From: Perca fluviatilis
Taxonomy: Eukaryota; Chordata; Actinopteri; Perciformes; Percidae
Length of the DNA: 64,000 nucleotides
Direction of reading: 5' to 3'
NCBI RefSeq assembly: GCF_010015445.1
Contig: NC_053116.1
Span: forward strand, 25,570,637-25,634,636
The position numbers were made by a program, and so were the translations under genes. The notes under the pieces were generated by a model. That model was not told the origin of the DNA, made no database searches, and saw only the letters and a program-made list of their open reading frames with translations. Shown here piece after piece: positions 13,479 through 23,884 of the stretch. The first letter of the stretch is position 1; each line of letters opens with the position of its first letter.

Positions 13479-13481
<3 letters not shown>

Positions 13482-13531
<50 letters not shown>

Positions 13532-13536
13532 ACTCT
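13482..13536. repeat. (CT)n microsatellite
   Basis: 44 nt of pure TC/CT, ending in two CTCACT-type variant units. Confidence 0.96.
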
Positions 13537-14011
13537 GGCACCGGTCAGTCTCTGCTGGCTGATGTGTATCGATGAGGCATGCAGGAGCCACCCGAAGGAG
13601 AAGAAGGCTGTGCCCCTGTTCCCAGAATTCTTTGTGGTTGGCCTCCATTGTTCGCCACCACTTGTATACAGTATTGTCAGACTGATTGTGAGCCTCCGCT
13701 CTCTCTCACTTTGTGGACGGCTAGAGAGCAAGCAGAGTAGAGGAGACGGAGGGAGAGGGGATGAGGAGGAGGAAGGGAGCAGTAAGCATTGTGTCCCTTG
13801 CTCACCATTCTCCTGCCTTCCCATCTGTTTCCCTCTCTTCCTTCCTGTTTCTGTGGGATAGTGAACAGATTAGTAATAGCACTGCCACAGCTCCTAATAG
13901 GGGAAGTCATGGTCGGGAAATACGATGGATCGGTTTGCGATATCATCTGGCTGAGTGGTGCAATAGTTTTGAACTCTGACACCTAGCTGCTCGCTGGCTG
14001 ACTTTGATCAC

Positions 14012-14015
<4 letters not shown>

Positions 14016-14078
<63 letters not shown>

Positions 14079-14093
14079 TGTGCGTGCGTGCGT
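14016..14093. repeat. (GT)n microsatellite with (TGCG)n end
   Basis: 61 nt of pure GT, then CTTG and TGCGTGCGTGCG. Confidence 0.97.
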
Positions 14094-14223
14094 AAGATGG
14101 AATATATTGTTGTTGTGATTGTCCTAAACACCTGCTGTTTTACTCATCTTGTTCATGTTTAAATCAACTTTTTTTTGCACTTTTCTGCCAAATATGTCAG
14201 AGCTGTTAGTTGCACTCATTGAA

Positions 14224-14700
14224 GGGCTGCAATGAACAATTGTTGTCATTATAAGATTAAAGTTTTTCGTAAGTGAAAAAAGCCCATCCTTACATTTGCG
14301 AAGCTGTTATCACAGAATGTTTTTGCATTGTTGCTCGATAAATGACTTAAGTGATTCATTGATTATCAAAATAGTTGTCTTAAATTTTCTGTCATTGGAA
14401 TAATCACACACTTTATATGTATTCCCAGTTCATTGAGTGTTAATGAAGATGTGTTAATATAGGAAGTATGACAATTAACCTTTTCAGATTTAATGTTTAG
14501 TTTATGAAATGTCCTAAACAGAATGGCAATCCTAATCTCCAAAAGCCAAGGTTTATGTTTATGTCTTGCTAGTTTTGTCTGACCAACAGTCCAACAAAAT
14601 GAAAAATTCAGTTTGCAATAGTAACAGTCTGAATCTTTAACCAGAGAATATTTAGCATTTTTACCTGATACATAATAAGCAATTAGCTGATTATTTGAAT
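14224..14700 (+). mobile_element. Decayed MITE of the GGGCTGCAACTAACGATTA family
   Basis: GGGCTGCAATGAACAATTGT (14224-14243) matches the start of a very common teleost MITE (GGGCTGCAACTAACGATTA, from memory). TCATTGATTATCAAAATAGT (14356-14375) matches a segment normally near its end, and GCCAAGGTTTATGTTTATG, GTCTTGCTAGTTTTGTC (14545 onward) matches its middle. The order suggests internal rearrangement or two overlapping remnants. No coding capacity. Confidence 0.45.
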
Positions 14701-14829
14701 GCCCTAAAGACAGCCTCAAAATAAATGCAGAGCAACTTTCCTCTGACATAATCTTAACAATACCTGAGCATTAACATTTTCACAAAGTGAAGGGCTATTG
14801 TGTTGACTTGCCTTTTATTTACAGGTGTT

Positions 14830-14950
14830 TTTGTTAATGTGTCCACCCCCTGTATAACCTATTCTTCTCACATACTATATATATCCTATTTAGCACCAGC
14901 TTAATATCCCCACAGGGATCATTAAAGCTTCATCTGATCTAATCTAATAT
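14830..14950 (+). mobile_element. Possible LINE 3' tail
   Basis: TATCCCCACAGGGATCATTA followed by AAGC and a degenerate ATCTA-type tail (CATCTGATCTAATCTAATAT) looks like the CCC-hairpin, ATAAAG and short tandem tail at the 3' end of several teleost LINEs. Only the tail region is recognisable. Confidence 0.4.
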
Positions 14951-14999
14951 ACATATTCTGGAAAGTTTAGTGTTACATGGCTTAATGTGTCCGCCTCAG

Positions 15000-15019
15000 A
15001 TGTGTGTGTGTGTGTGTGT
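15000..15019. repeat. Short (GT)n microsatellite
   Basis: 20 nt of TG repeats. Confidence 0.9.
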
Positions 15020-15629
15020 TCTGGTGTGTGTTCTGCTCGTTGCTAGCCGAGACAGCGCTGTGTACTGGCCTCCTGGCCGAGTTTGAAGCTAAGTGGATTA
15101 GCATATCTCCCATGTCAGCTCCATTCACTGTGACAGCCTGATGACATGGGACTGTGTGACGGCTGCGACCCACCTGACGTCCACGGCTCAAGCCTCCTAG
15201 CAGGTGGTCTGACTCTGGGAGGGAGAGAGAGAGGGTGAGAGACTGAGCCAGAGGTGGGGTGGAGTCAGAGATGGGCTAATAGAAGGCAAAGTCATGCTCT
15301 CAGCAGTTATAAGAGTTTAGGTAGACAGGAACTATGCTATTTTGTCTCTGATACTAGTTGTGGAGAATGTATGCTTTATTTTTGCTTCAGTAAATGAAGC
15401 CCTAGTACTACACTGAAGGAGTTTTGTGTATGCTCAAAAATAGGTGGTATGAATTAAAGCATGGAACTTCTAATTGCAGCAGCTCTGCCCATTGATCTCC
15501 ACAAGACCACTGCTGGTCAACTGGTTTATTGTTTTTGTTGTGTGTACAGTTTGCTTTCTGTAACTATATTTAACTGTTATATTACAGAAATCCAAAATCA
15601 AACTGATTCAAGAACACTTAGACATATTC

Positions 15630-15870
15630 CCTGACGTCCCTTTTTCTTGCTCACACCAGCCTTCCTCTCTTCTACAGTTCTCCCTTCTCTTTATTTCATC
15701 TCCTCTGCTTCTCTTACACCTCATCTTCTCCTTCAGTACCTTTCCATCCTTTCTCACTCCTCTCCTACCACACAGACTCTCTCGTCTCCCTTGACCCACC
15801 TCACTTTCTTTCTCTCTCACCCTCCTCCCCTGCCGCCACCCTCCTCCTTCTCCTCCTCCTACACATTCTC
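15630..15870. repeat. Polypyrimidine-rich block on plus strand
   Basis: About 240 nt consisting very largely of C and T, with no simple unit (for example CCTCCTTCTCCTCCTCCTAC near 15842). The open frames over it are strand-composition artefacts. Confidence 0.8.
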
Positions 15871-17399
15871 GTGCCGGCCTAGCCAGGCAATGCTAACACT
15901 TTTGTCAGGGTGATTAATAGCACGCTGGATTGTCGTTAATTCACTGGCTAATGACTGGAGGGAGTGGGCGAGAAGAAGAGAAGAGCAGAGCGGAGCGAGG
16001 CTGGAGAGTAATAGACTGATGTATGGGTGTAGGCTGCTTTCGGTGGCAGAGGTGAATAGCATCACACACACACAGCCCCCCCCAGTACCCACCAGTACAA
16101 CCTCAGACATACAGCTACTGTATGGTTACCAGAAAAGGCTCAGATGTAGCACACATGCAGGTGTACATGTAACTCAGTTGAGGTTTTTGCACATGTGCAG
16201 TCCACATGACTAAAGCTTGATAGAGAATAGGCATTGGCTATACATTTATTTTATTACTGCAAATTTGTAACTTTTCCAAAAGTGTGCACTCAAAAATTCA
16301 ACTAATTCACGTTATTTTAAGATTAATTGATTTGTGTTTGAAACGACAGCTGTAAGTTACAGTAATAGTGAAATTGAGTATCAGGAAAGCTTGATGCTTG
16401 AAGCTTTTTTGCGGATTTTCATTTGACTGTGGCTCGTAAAATTGGTTCTTACAATTGATAAAATTGTCGCTGGCTTTTACAGAAAAATTGCCGGAATTTG
16501 AAATTGAGTTATTAACACTAAAACAAAACATGTCTCCCTTACACATATGCACACGCTGACTTGCACACAGATAGTCACACAAGCTACCCTTTCTCCTCCC
16601 TGGTTAATAAGAATGGATGGGTTTGTTCTGCACATTGTCTGCCTTGGTGCTCCCTTAGCTGGCTGTCTGGCCTCCCGAGTGGCTTGCTTAATGAAGCTGC
16701 ACCTCAAGTGGGTGTAGGGAGGGACACACACACACACACAGACAGACAGACGTGCTATAGTTTTTTATCGCTGATTTCTGTCACGTTATCTGTGACTGCA
16801 TTTTTCTTTAACATTTGTGTGAGTGTTTTTAAGAGTTGATGATGTCACTGGTCTGGTGCCACTGTGCCACAATGTTTCCCATGTTTGGGAGCCTTGCATA
16901 AAGGGAAATATATAAAACATTTTCTCTCAGTAGCTACTATGGCATGTTAAGTACCAATGCCTTGATTTAAATGAACTCTGGTAAAGTATGTTGTTTAGAT
17001 ACGTTTTGTTGTGCCTGGACAGGCTTTTCACAGTAAAGCTGACCCTCATTTAAATAATTGCTGGAGGTGGTGACAGTAAAGATGAGATATGTAGATGTGA
17101 AACTGAGCTCTGGTCTTTATCATCACTGTTTCATGTTAAATCACATCTCTTTTTTTATTTTACTGTCTGCTCATCTTATTTACATGTGTTTCCTCCTTTT
17201 CACGTTCTCATTTTACCTGCCAATCCCTTCTTTTTTCCCTCTTTTCTTCCTGATATATCCAGCTCCTTTCTCTATCCATCCTCTCAGTTTCCGCCCCTCT
17301 TCCCTCTCTCTCGACCCTCCCCCGGGTGATGTTTGCAACTCAATTTGGCAAATGTAACTCAATATTGATTATTATTAATATTTATCATGTTTGTGCACA

Positions 17400-17461
17400 T
17401 TTTTTTTTTTTTTTTTTTTCTTTGCTATTTTAATTTTTTAGCAGCGGGGCGGGGGGGGGGG
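17400..17461. repeat. T-run and G-run
   Basis: A 20-nt T-run (17400-17419) followed by a short unique spacer and then a G-rich run with one C (17446-17461), directly upstream of a CA tract. Confidence 0.9.
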
Positions 17462-17478
17462 CCCACCAACCAACAACC

Positions 17479-17480
<2 letters not shown>

Positions 17481-17555
<75 letters not shown>
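17481..17555. repeat. (CA)n microsatellite
   Basis: 75 nt of pure CA. Confidence 0.98.
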
Positions 17556-17557
<2 letters not shown>

Positions 17558-17586
17558 GGCTCAGCTGCCAGTAGGTTCCCTTACTA

Positions 17587-17588
<2 letters not shown>

Positions 17589-17634
<46 letters not shown>
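17589..17634. repeat. (AC)n microsatellite
   Basis: 46 nt of pure AC, only 33 nt from the previous tract. Confidence 0.98.
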
Positions 17635-17637
<3 letters not shown>

Positions 17638-19254
17638 ATGGAGGACAGAATGCCTTTAGGCTGCTCAGCACAAATAACACATCAATACATCAGCCGTGTT
17701 GTATCGGCGCTACACACAAACACAAAAGTACACACTCCAGTCTGTTCCTTATTGAGCTGCAGTATCCAAATTCAGTGCAGTTGTCTGTTGTTTTTATGTG
17801 GAAATGTTGAAATGTTCACAAGTGCTGTGAATATAGTTTTTTTTTACTGTTCAAATACAAGTGAAAGGAAGTACGGGAGAAACAAACTAAAGCACAGAGA
17901 CAGAGAACAGGCTAGCGACAGCTCCCCCTAGCAGGTTTTATAGACTGATAACCAGTCAGAGATAGTAAGGGAAGAGCACCCACGTAGACGCACACACATA
18001 CTAAAGACTATTCCCTAAATGTTGGCAACAAGGTATGCGTGATACAGTATGTGTGAATTTCAACTTTTGTACAAGCTCATACAGTGTGTATGTGCATAGA
18101 TAATAAATGAAAACCGTATTTCAGTTTTGTTTACATGCCATTTTTGGTCATGTTGGCACTTAAAGTAATAAAGACAGTTTTACCACACAGACAGGAGAAA
18201 AGCAGTATAAATTGTGACTCACAATAGCATAAACCTTAATGTAGCAGTTAAAAAATCTTATGGTTATGGTGTAATTATTATGCAGAACAGCAGTACATGT
18301 GCAACCCTGTGGGGAAAAAACACAAATTTAACCACAACATCTTTTCATTTGCCCTTTCTTTCTTTCTATGTTCCTTCATTTTTTTCTGGCCCTGTGCTTC
18401 TTCTTTACCCACTCTGAATAAGCCATGTTGTAGTTTTAAGTGTTGCTTTGAAATGTTCCCTAGTGCTTTTACAAGGGGAAGTGTGGCGTTCTCGCTTGCT
18501 GGTATTGTAGCTGACCGTGCCCCCATTGCTCACTCAGTACTTCCAACCATACGCACAATCACACACACCTAACACACACCTTCTCCCCTGAACGCTCTCC
18601 TGGCTGCCTCGTCACATGCTTCCATTTATACGTCATTTTGAATATAGTGCCACCGTGGAAAATACACCATTGTACAGTGTTTCACCTCTCACTCACTCTA
18701 CCTTTGATTTGCACTCGTTTGATTTTTACAGCTGCCTCTCTCCTCCGCCCCTCCTGTTTTAAAACAGAGGGTGTTTTTGGGCTCTTTTGTGTGGAGACAG
18801 AATCATCAAAGGCCTGCTTAATACAGAGGAACAGGTACCAATACCACTCTGTGGCCCAATAATGCAGCTAAGTGGGACCATATTGATGCAATATAGCGGC
18901 ACAAACAGCAGATTAAGCTTCGGGTTTGAATGCCGCCCCTCACACACATATGTGCACATGTACGCCCAGAGCTCCCACATCAAAATGTTTGGTCATTTAT
19001 TGCTCAACCAGCTACCCATTTTTCATATCTGTCATGGTCCACACATTCTCCCTCTGCCTTCGATTTTTTTTCTTTCACCAGACGATCTTTTCTCCCCATA
19101 TTTGGAGCCGGTGCAGCATTTTGCATAGTTTTGCCTGTTCCCTGGATACTGTCTTTTCATCAGTGGCTGGCTTTTGCTTTTGAATTGAACCAGATCAATT
19201 TACGGCCAGACAAAGATACAGTCTCTGTGTGCATTGGAGGGGGAAGGCAGTGAG

Positions 19255-19313
19255 GGAAATAGGACGTGTGTGCTTTATGATGGCCATCATTGGCACACAC
19301 AAGTCCTATTTCC
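19255..19313. repeat. 59-bp near-perfect inverted repeat
   Basis: The left arm GGAAATAGGACGTGTGTGC pairs with the right arm GCACACACAAGTCCTATTTCC with a 2-nt bulge. The centre ATGATGGCCATCAT is itself a perfect 14-bp palindrome. Almost every base can pair, leaving no real loop. Flanking DNA does not continue the symmetry and is not recognisably repetitive. Confidence 0.8.
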
Positions 19314-19552
19314 AGCTCTCTTTTCTTGTTATCATAGCCACAGCCATGGCTCCACTGTGCTGCTTGTTCTCTAGCAAAGCGGACACCTGGCTCTGAATGC
19401 TCAAACTATTGTTGGCATCCATTCTAGCCTGCAGTCTGCCGTGTTTTACGCATGTGCATCCCTGTATACAAGTAAAGAATCTTCAACTACAGTTTTACAA
19501 AGATTTATGATTTTTCTCAATGAAGGCATGGCTGCTTATTGTAAGACATGAG

Positions 19553-19611
19553 TTGGTCCTTATTTGATGCAGTATTTATAGGTTTGGTCCTTATTTGATG
19601 CAGTATTTATA
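19553..19611. repeat. Tandem duplication, 31-bp period
   Basis: Two identical 28-mers (TTGGTCCTTATTTGATGCAG then TATTTATA) lie at 19553-19580 and 19584-19611, separated by GGT. Confidence 0.95.
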
Positions 19612-22158
19612 TGTTATTTCCAAGAATTTCTGCATGCAGTCAGTGTTGTTCCTTTTTAACCAGACTACGTCGACAATACAGCTCAGACTATATGCCACAA
19701 GGCACATGTGTTTGTGTGCGTCCAGGCAGACGGCAGAAAATGACTTCAGATCTCTATCTTTCTGCGTTTAAGTCTAGAGTGCTCTGATTAAACACAACCA
19801 CAGAACAATTTGCCCGTTGTAAGGCCCTCCGATTAAACCGCTGATTTTCAGCACAGTGCTAAGCTATTTTGCCATGGCAACGCTGATTACATTGTTATCA
19901 GCATTTCATATTTTTTTTGCATTTAAATTTTTTTAATCTTGACTCTTCAAAGGAAGTATAGTTTGATATTTTTCTTTATTGTATCGTGTTATGTGGTTGC
20001 CTCGCATGTGCGTACTGTACCTTGTATATTTGACATTGTTAAATGTGTATTTTAGAGGTTAGTGTCTATAAATGTCATATCTACGTCATATCTTGTAATT
20101 CCATTGTGACATGCAGTAATTATGAGATATCATCTTTACCTACAACACCATCTGATCTCTTGCACATGTGTTTAGAGTACAGTAACAGCTCCTGCAGTTG
20201 CAAACAGATGTGTGTTTGTGTGATAGCCTGCATCTGTGTTCATACATGCTCTAAAATCTTTGTTATTGTAAGCCATGCTACAAAGCAAAGAGCTCCGTTT
20301 ATGGCACGCATTTACAATTTATCAAATAAATGGGATGCCTTCATGTGGCCTGGGCCCGGCTCTCAGGCAGAGCAGCGTAGTTTTCCACTGGAATAACAGC
20401 CGCTGAACAAGCAGCCCATTGTAGCCGCAGCCAGCACCGGGACCCCCAAGGTGCGAATTAATGATTGACCCCTGATGTAATCAGGATAAATAGCTCCCCG
20501 TAAAAGAGAAAGAGATGGTGAGAGGAACAGAGAGAGAAAGAACAACATAAGGAGCCAGGGAGAGGAAGGCACTATCTTGCCCGGGTGCTTTTTAAGAAGC
20601 CCTTGGGGAAACGGACCTAACATCTCTTTCTAGGTCTTTTGAGACCCAGAGCTAACATACAGCTGTTTAAAAGCAGCTCAGTCGTCAGTTTTTAGACTCG
20701 TCGCCTCCTCCTCTTCGTCCTCTTCCTGGCCCCTTTCATTATTTCCCTGCTTTTCCCTACTTTTCTCATCTGCAACTGTTTTTGGGCACTGGTCTAACAT
20801 GGTCCACTTATCTTACAGAGGGAAGGAGAGAGACAGCTTTTTTTCTGGTGGCGACTAATCTAAAAAGTTCACAGTTTTTTCTTCAGGCAAGTTTTTTATG
20901 AGTTAACTAAGTTACAACTGAGAGTTGAACATGTTTAATATGACACTGTTTGCCATTTCTGCCTCGCTTTACTACTTTATGTGTCTCACAAAAGATGTTT
21001 TGTTCATTAACTTTAAGAGGTTTTTTTTCTTCTCTTTCTCCTTGTTACTCAATTATTTGACGTAGCGATCTGTGCATTTTTTGTGCACAGAGGCTCTTAA
21101 AGCCAAATAGTATTTAATAGATTTTCCGAGGCTGTCTTTCTGCTTGTCAAAATTGCTCTCAATGGGTCAAGTGCCAGTGAGAGTGGGGGAGTGAAAAGGG
21201 AGAGGGAGTGAAAAAAAGAGTGTTTAATAGCCTGAAAACACTTTTGATTGTGCAGACGGAGCAGCAGATAGGGCCGAGTTATAAAACTTTAATTCATCTG
21301 TGAAAAGTGGAAGCTACTGCTGGCTCACTTGTTCCAATGCTTAATTGCACGCCTGTTCTGAGCCCCTATGAAACAGTGATCATTAAAAAAAATGGGTTAT
21401 TTTCCAGTCAAAATCACTGGATGACGCAGAATCAGTCATAAAAGGCTGGGGTTTACTGCTGCAGCTTTATATGATAAGTTTCCCGGATCTGCAGGTTTGC
21501 CAGGCGCTGAACAGCCCTTGTCGCATGCTTTCATAGTTTCACATTTCACATTTAAAACATACATGTCAGTTAATTTAACAACTTTCACAGTCCACATCTG
21601 TCATTGGGCAGAAACCCAAATATTTATCAAAGAACAAAAAAAGTGATACACTGTGAGATGAATGTGCTCTTGTACAATTTCATTAATGGACTTTTTCTAC
21701 TTTGGTTTTTTGATTAGATCATTCAATCTTTGTACAATGTACAAGTCTCAGTTTTTACCGCCTCACCTTTTTAAGCATACACAAATAATTGTTTAGAAAT
21801 CAGTCCACTCCTAAAGAAACATATTAATGATGCATATCTATTGTATTAAAACTCAACCCACAAACTTTCATTGTGACCTAATAAAATGTCATGTACTAAC
21901 AAGCACATTTTTAAAATGTCATGTTGTAGCTCCAGCTAAGATCTGGGAAGTGGTGGCAGGCTTGGCAGCAGGCTAGATGGAGGCTAACAGAGGGAGAAAG
22001 CTTGATTGGAACCACTCCTGCTGTAATTTTGGGCCTAGTTAGCCTGCTGATTGCCAGTCCCTGTGTTTAGATAGTAAAACTGCAGTGGTGCTTTGACTAA
22101 AGACACCAGGATCTGTCCAAAGAGCAAAAGAAGGAAACACACATAGATGTGCTTAGGC

Positions 22159-22270
<112 letters not shown>

Positions 22271-22684
22271 AAATACAGACTAGGTTTTGCACCTCTAGGT
22301 ATTGAACCTCTATACTTTCTTTGGTACTGACTGAAGTGTATTGATAACATCTACTATTGAAAACTGTCAAGTTCTTGTATGGTTGATTGTGTTCAACATT
22401 TCAGAAGTGTTGCTTTTATGAAAAGTGCTTTCATAAAAGAAACATATTTGTATTCCTCAAAATAAGATATAGGTATTGTCTTGGTATCAGTACAAAACCC
22501 CAGGTATCGTTGCAGCACTGATGTTCAAAAAGGCACGTGGTAAATAATGTGTTGTTACAGATCCCCACATACCCTACACAGTGAAGCAGCTCGCTGAAAT
22601 GCATTTGCTTGGAAAAAAACATCTTCAATAACACATTTAAGAAAATGGGATGAAACTTAAACCCAAACGTTGTACATGTACATC

Positions 22685-22685
<1 letters not shown>

Positions 22686-22774
<89 letters not shown>
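22686..22774. repeat. (CA)n microsatellite
   Basis: 89 nt of pure CA, about 650 nt upstream of the 464-nt prdm16 exon. Confidence 0.98.
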
Positions 22775-22776
<2 letters not shown>

Positions 22777-23384
22777 GCTCATCCTCATTTTCACTCATGT
22801 TGAAATGGTGGGATCCTTGAGCGCAGGCACAGTCAATCTCTGGACGAGACAGTAATGCTCGGTGACGAGGCTAACCAGCACAGTGATAGACACAGCGATT
22901 ATTTGTAAGATGAGTCCTGGCAGAAAGCAGCGAGTGCGATGGAATTGAGAACTTTTCCCATCGACGACTTGGCTAACTTAAAGCTTCTTCTCTTTGTCTG
23001 TCTGGCTCTTCTCACATAGCCTCTGAAAAACCTTTGAACTCAGCATCTTGTAGCTGAAGACCATCAGATGGATAGGTATTCTTTTCTCAGGACCCCCCCC
23101 CAATTCTCTCATTATACAGAGTGGTTTTCTAACAGTTTAGGTTTGGAGATTGAAATGGAGTGGTTTTTTTTGTAATTCAGGGTCAAGAAGCCATTCGATG
23201 CCTAGTGTCTGCTGAGAGATTTCATAGTCTCTGTATTTCAACGTCTGAGTTTAATAGTGTAAATATGGCTGAGTAAAACCAAGGTTTTTTTCTCTTTCCT
23301 AACATGTTGATGGTAAAATCCATGATCTTCATTATGTAATCTCCTAGGAAATTGTATGTTGTGTTACACCTCCTCTGCCTGCCT

Positions 23385-23420
23385 AGTAACAATTGTCTGT
23401 ATGTGGGTTTTGTGTCATAG
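23385..23420 (+). promoter_or_regulatory. prdm16: Branch point-like sequence and 3' splice site of the 464-nt exon
   Basis: TAGTAAC (23384-23390) differs from the ideal TACTAAC branch sequence at one base and lies about 31 nt upstream of the TAG acceptor (23418-23420). The tract between is T/G-rich rather than strongly pyrimidine-rich (TGGGTTTTGTGTCATAG). The acceptor phase fits the known phase-1 junction after the short first PRDM16 exon as I recall it. Confidence 0.7.
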
Positions 23421-23884
23421 ATGACAGCGAGCCAGTGGACAGCATGTACGACAGAGAGGCCGACCTCCCGGGTTTAGCGGGCGGAGGGGGTACCGACAGC
23501 CCAGAAGACGACGCAGAAGACGGCGTCATCAACATGTCCCCCCTGCCTTCACCGACTCCTTCCCATCCAAACAACAACCACCACCACCTGCTGCACCCCC
23601 ACATGTACGCCACCCACCACCACCACCATCTTCACAACAACAGCAACAGCAGCAGCAATGACCAGGACTTCACCACACCCAAGGAGGGCTCGCCCTACGA
23701 GGCGCCTGTCTACATTCCCGATGACATTCCCATTCCCAGCGAACTGGAGCTGCGGGAGTCCTCTGTTCCTGGTGCCGGCCTGGGCGTTTGGGCCAAGACC
23801 TGCATTGGTGCTGGCGAGAGGTTTGGTCTGCACAGCACGCTGCATCATGAGGCCACGGGCAAAGACAGCTCCTTTGGATGGGAG
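23421..23884 (+). CDS. prdm16: prdm16 coding exon: acidic N-terminal linker and start of PR/SET domain
   Basis: Internal coding exon of a PRDM16-type transcriptional regulator (nuclear protein with an N-terminal PR/SET-like domain and two C2H2 zinc-finger clusters; known in mammals for brown-fat, heart, craniofacial and stem-cell gene control). The exon starts two bases into a codon (xAT) after a TAG acceptor and ends in phase 0 at GAG|GTAGGA; it has 154 full codons. In order it shows [18 protein letters not shown] (compare mammalian DGDVVNNMYEPDRDLL), an acidic/SP stretch [19 protein letters not shown], a His/Asn/Ser-rich stretch (23570-23662), [18 protein letters not shown] (from about 23666), DIPIP, then the PR-domain start [17 protein letters not shown] and the terminal SSFGWE. 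The alignment with mammalian PRDM16 is from memory. The paralogue mecom shares TPKEGSPY and GWE but not the MY-x-x-x-D-L or AED-x(3-4)-MSP segments, so prdm16 fits better. The open frame running on to 24003 is intron read-through and not counted. This exon belongs to the long, PR-containing isoform. Confidence 0.93.
23570..23662 (+). repeat. prdm16: His/Asn/Ser-rich coding stretch within the prdm16 exon
   Basis: Thirty-one codons rich in CAC/CAT, AAC and AGC encode NNNHHH, then [16 protein letters not shown], then SNSSSND. Mammalian PRDM16 (from memory) has only a short Pro/Ser linker here between the MSPIP-like motif and DFTPKEG. It looks like a coding-repeat expansion of (CAN)n/(AGC)n type in a disordered linker. 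Confidence 0.75.

Noticed and set aside
17481..17634. Two CA arrays with a 33-nt spacer, superficially like a repeat-spacer array
   Set aside because: Dinucleotide microsatellites, not CRISPR; the genome is eukaryotic.
18917..18936. GGGTTTGAATGCC resembling a pol III B box
   Set aside because: No A box at suitable spacing and no cloverleaf; not a tRNA or clear SINE.
21068..21092. Small hairpin TCTGTGCA...TGCACAGA with a T-rich loop
   Set aside because: Arms of eight bases are expected by chance in 64 kb; no supporting context.
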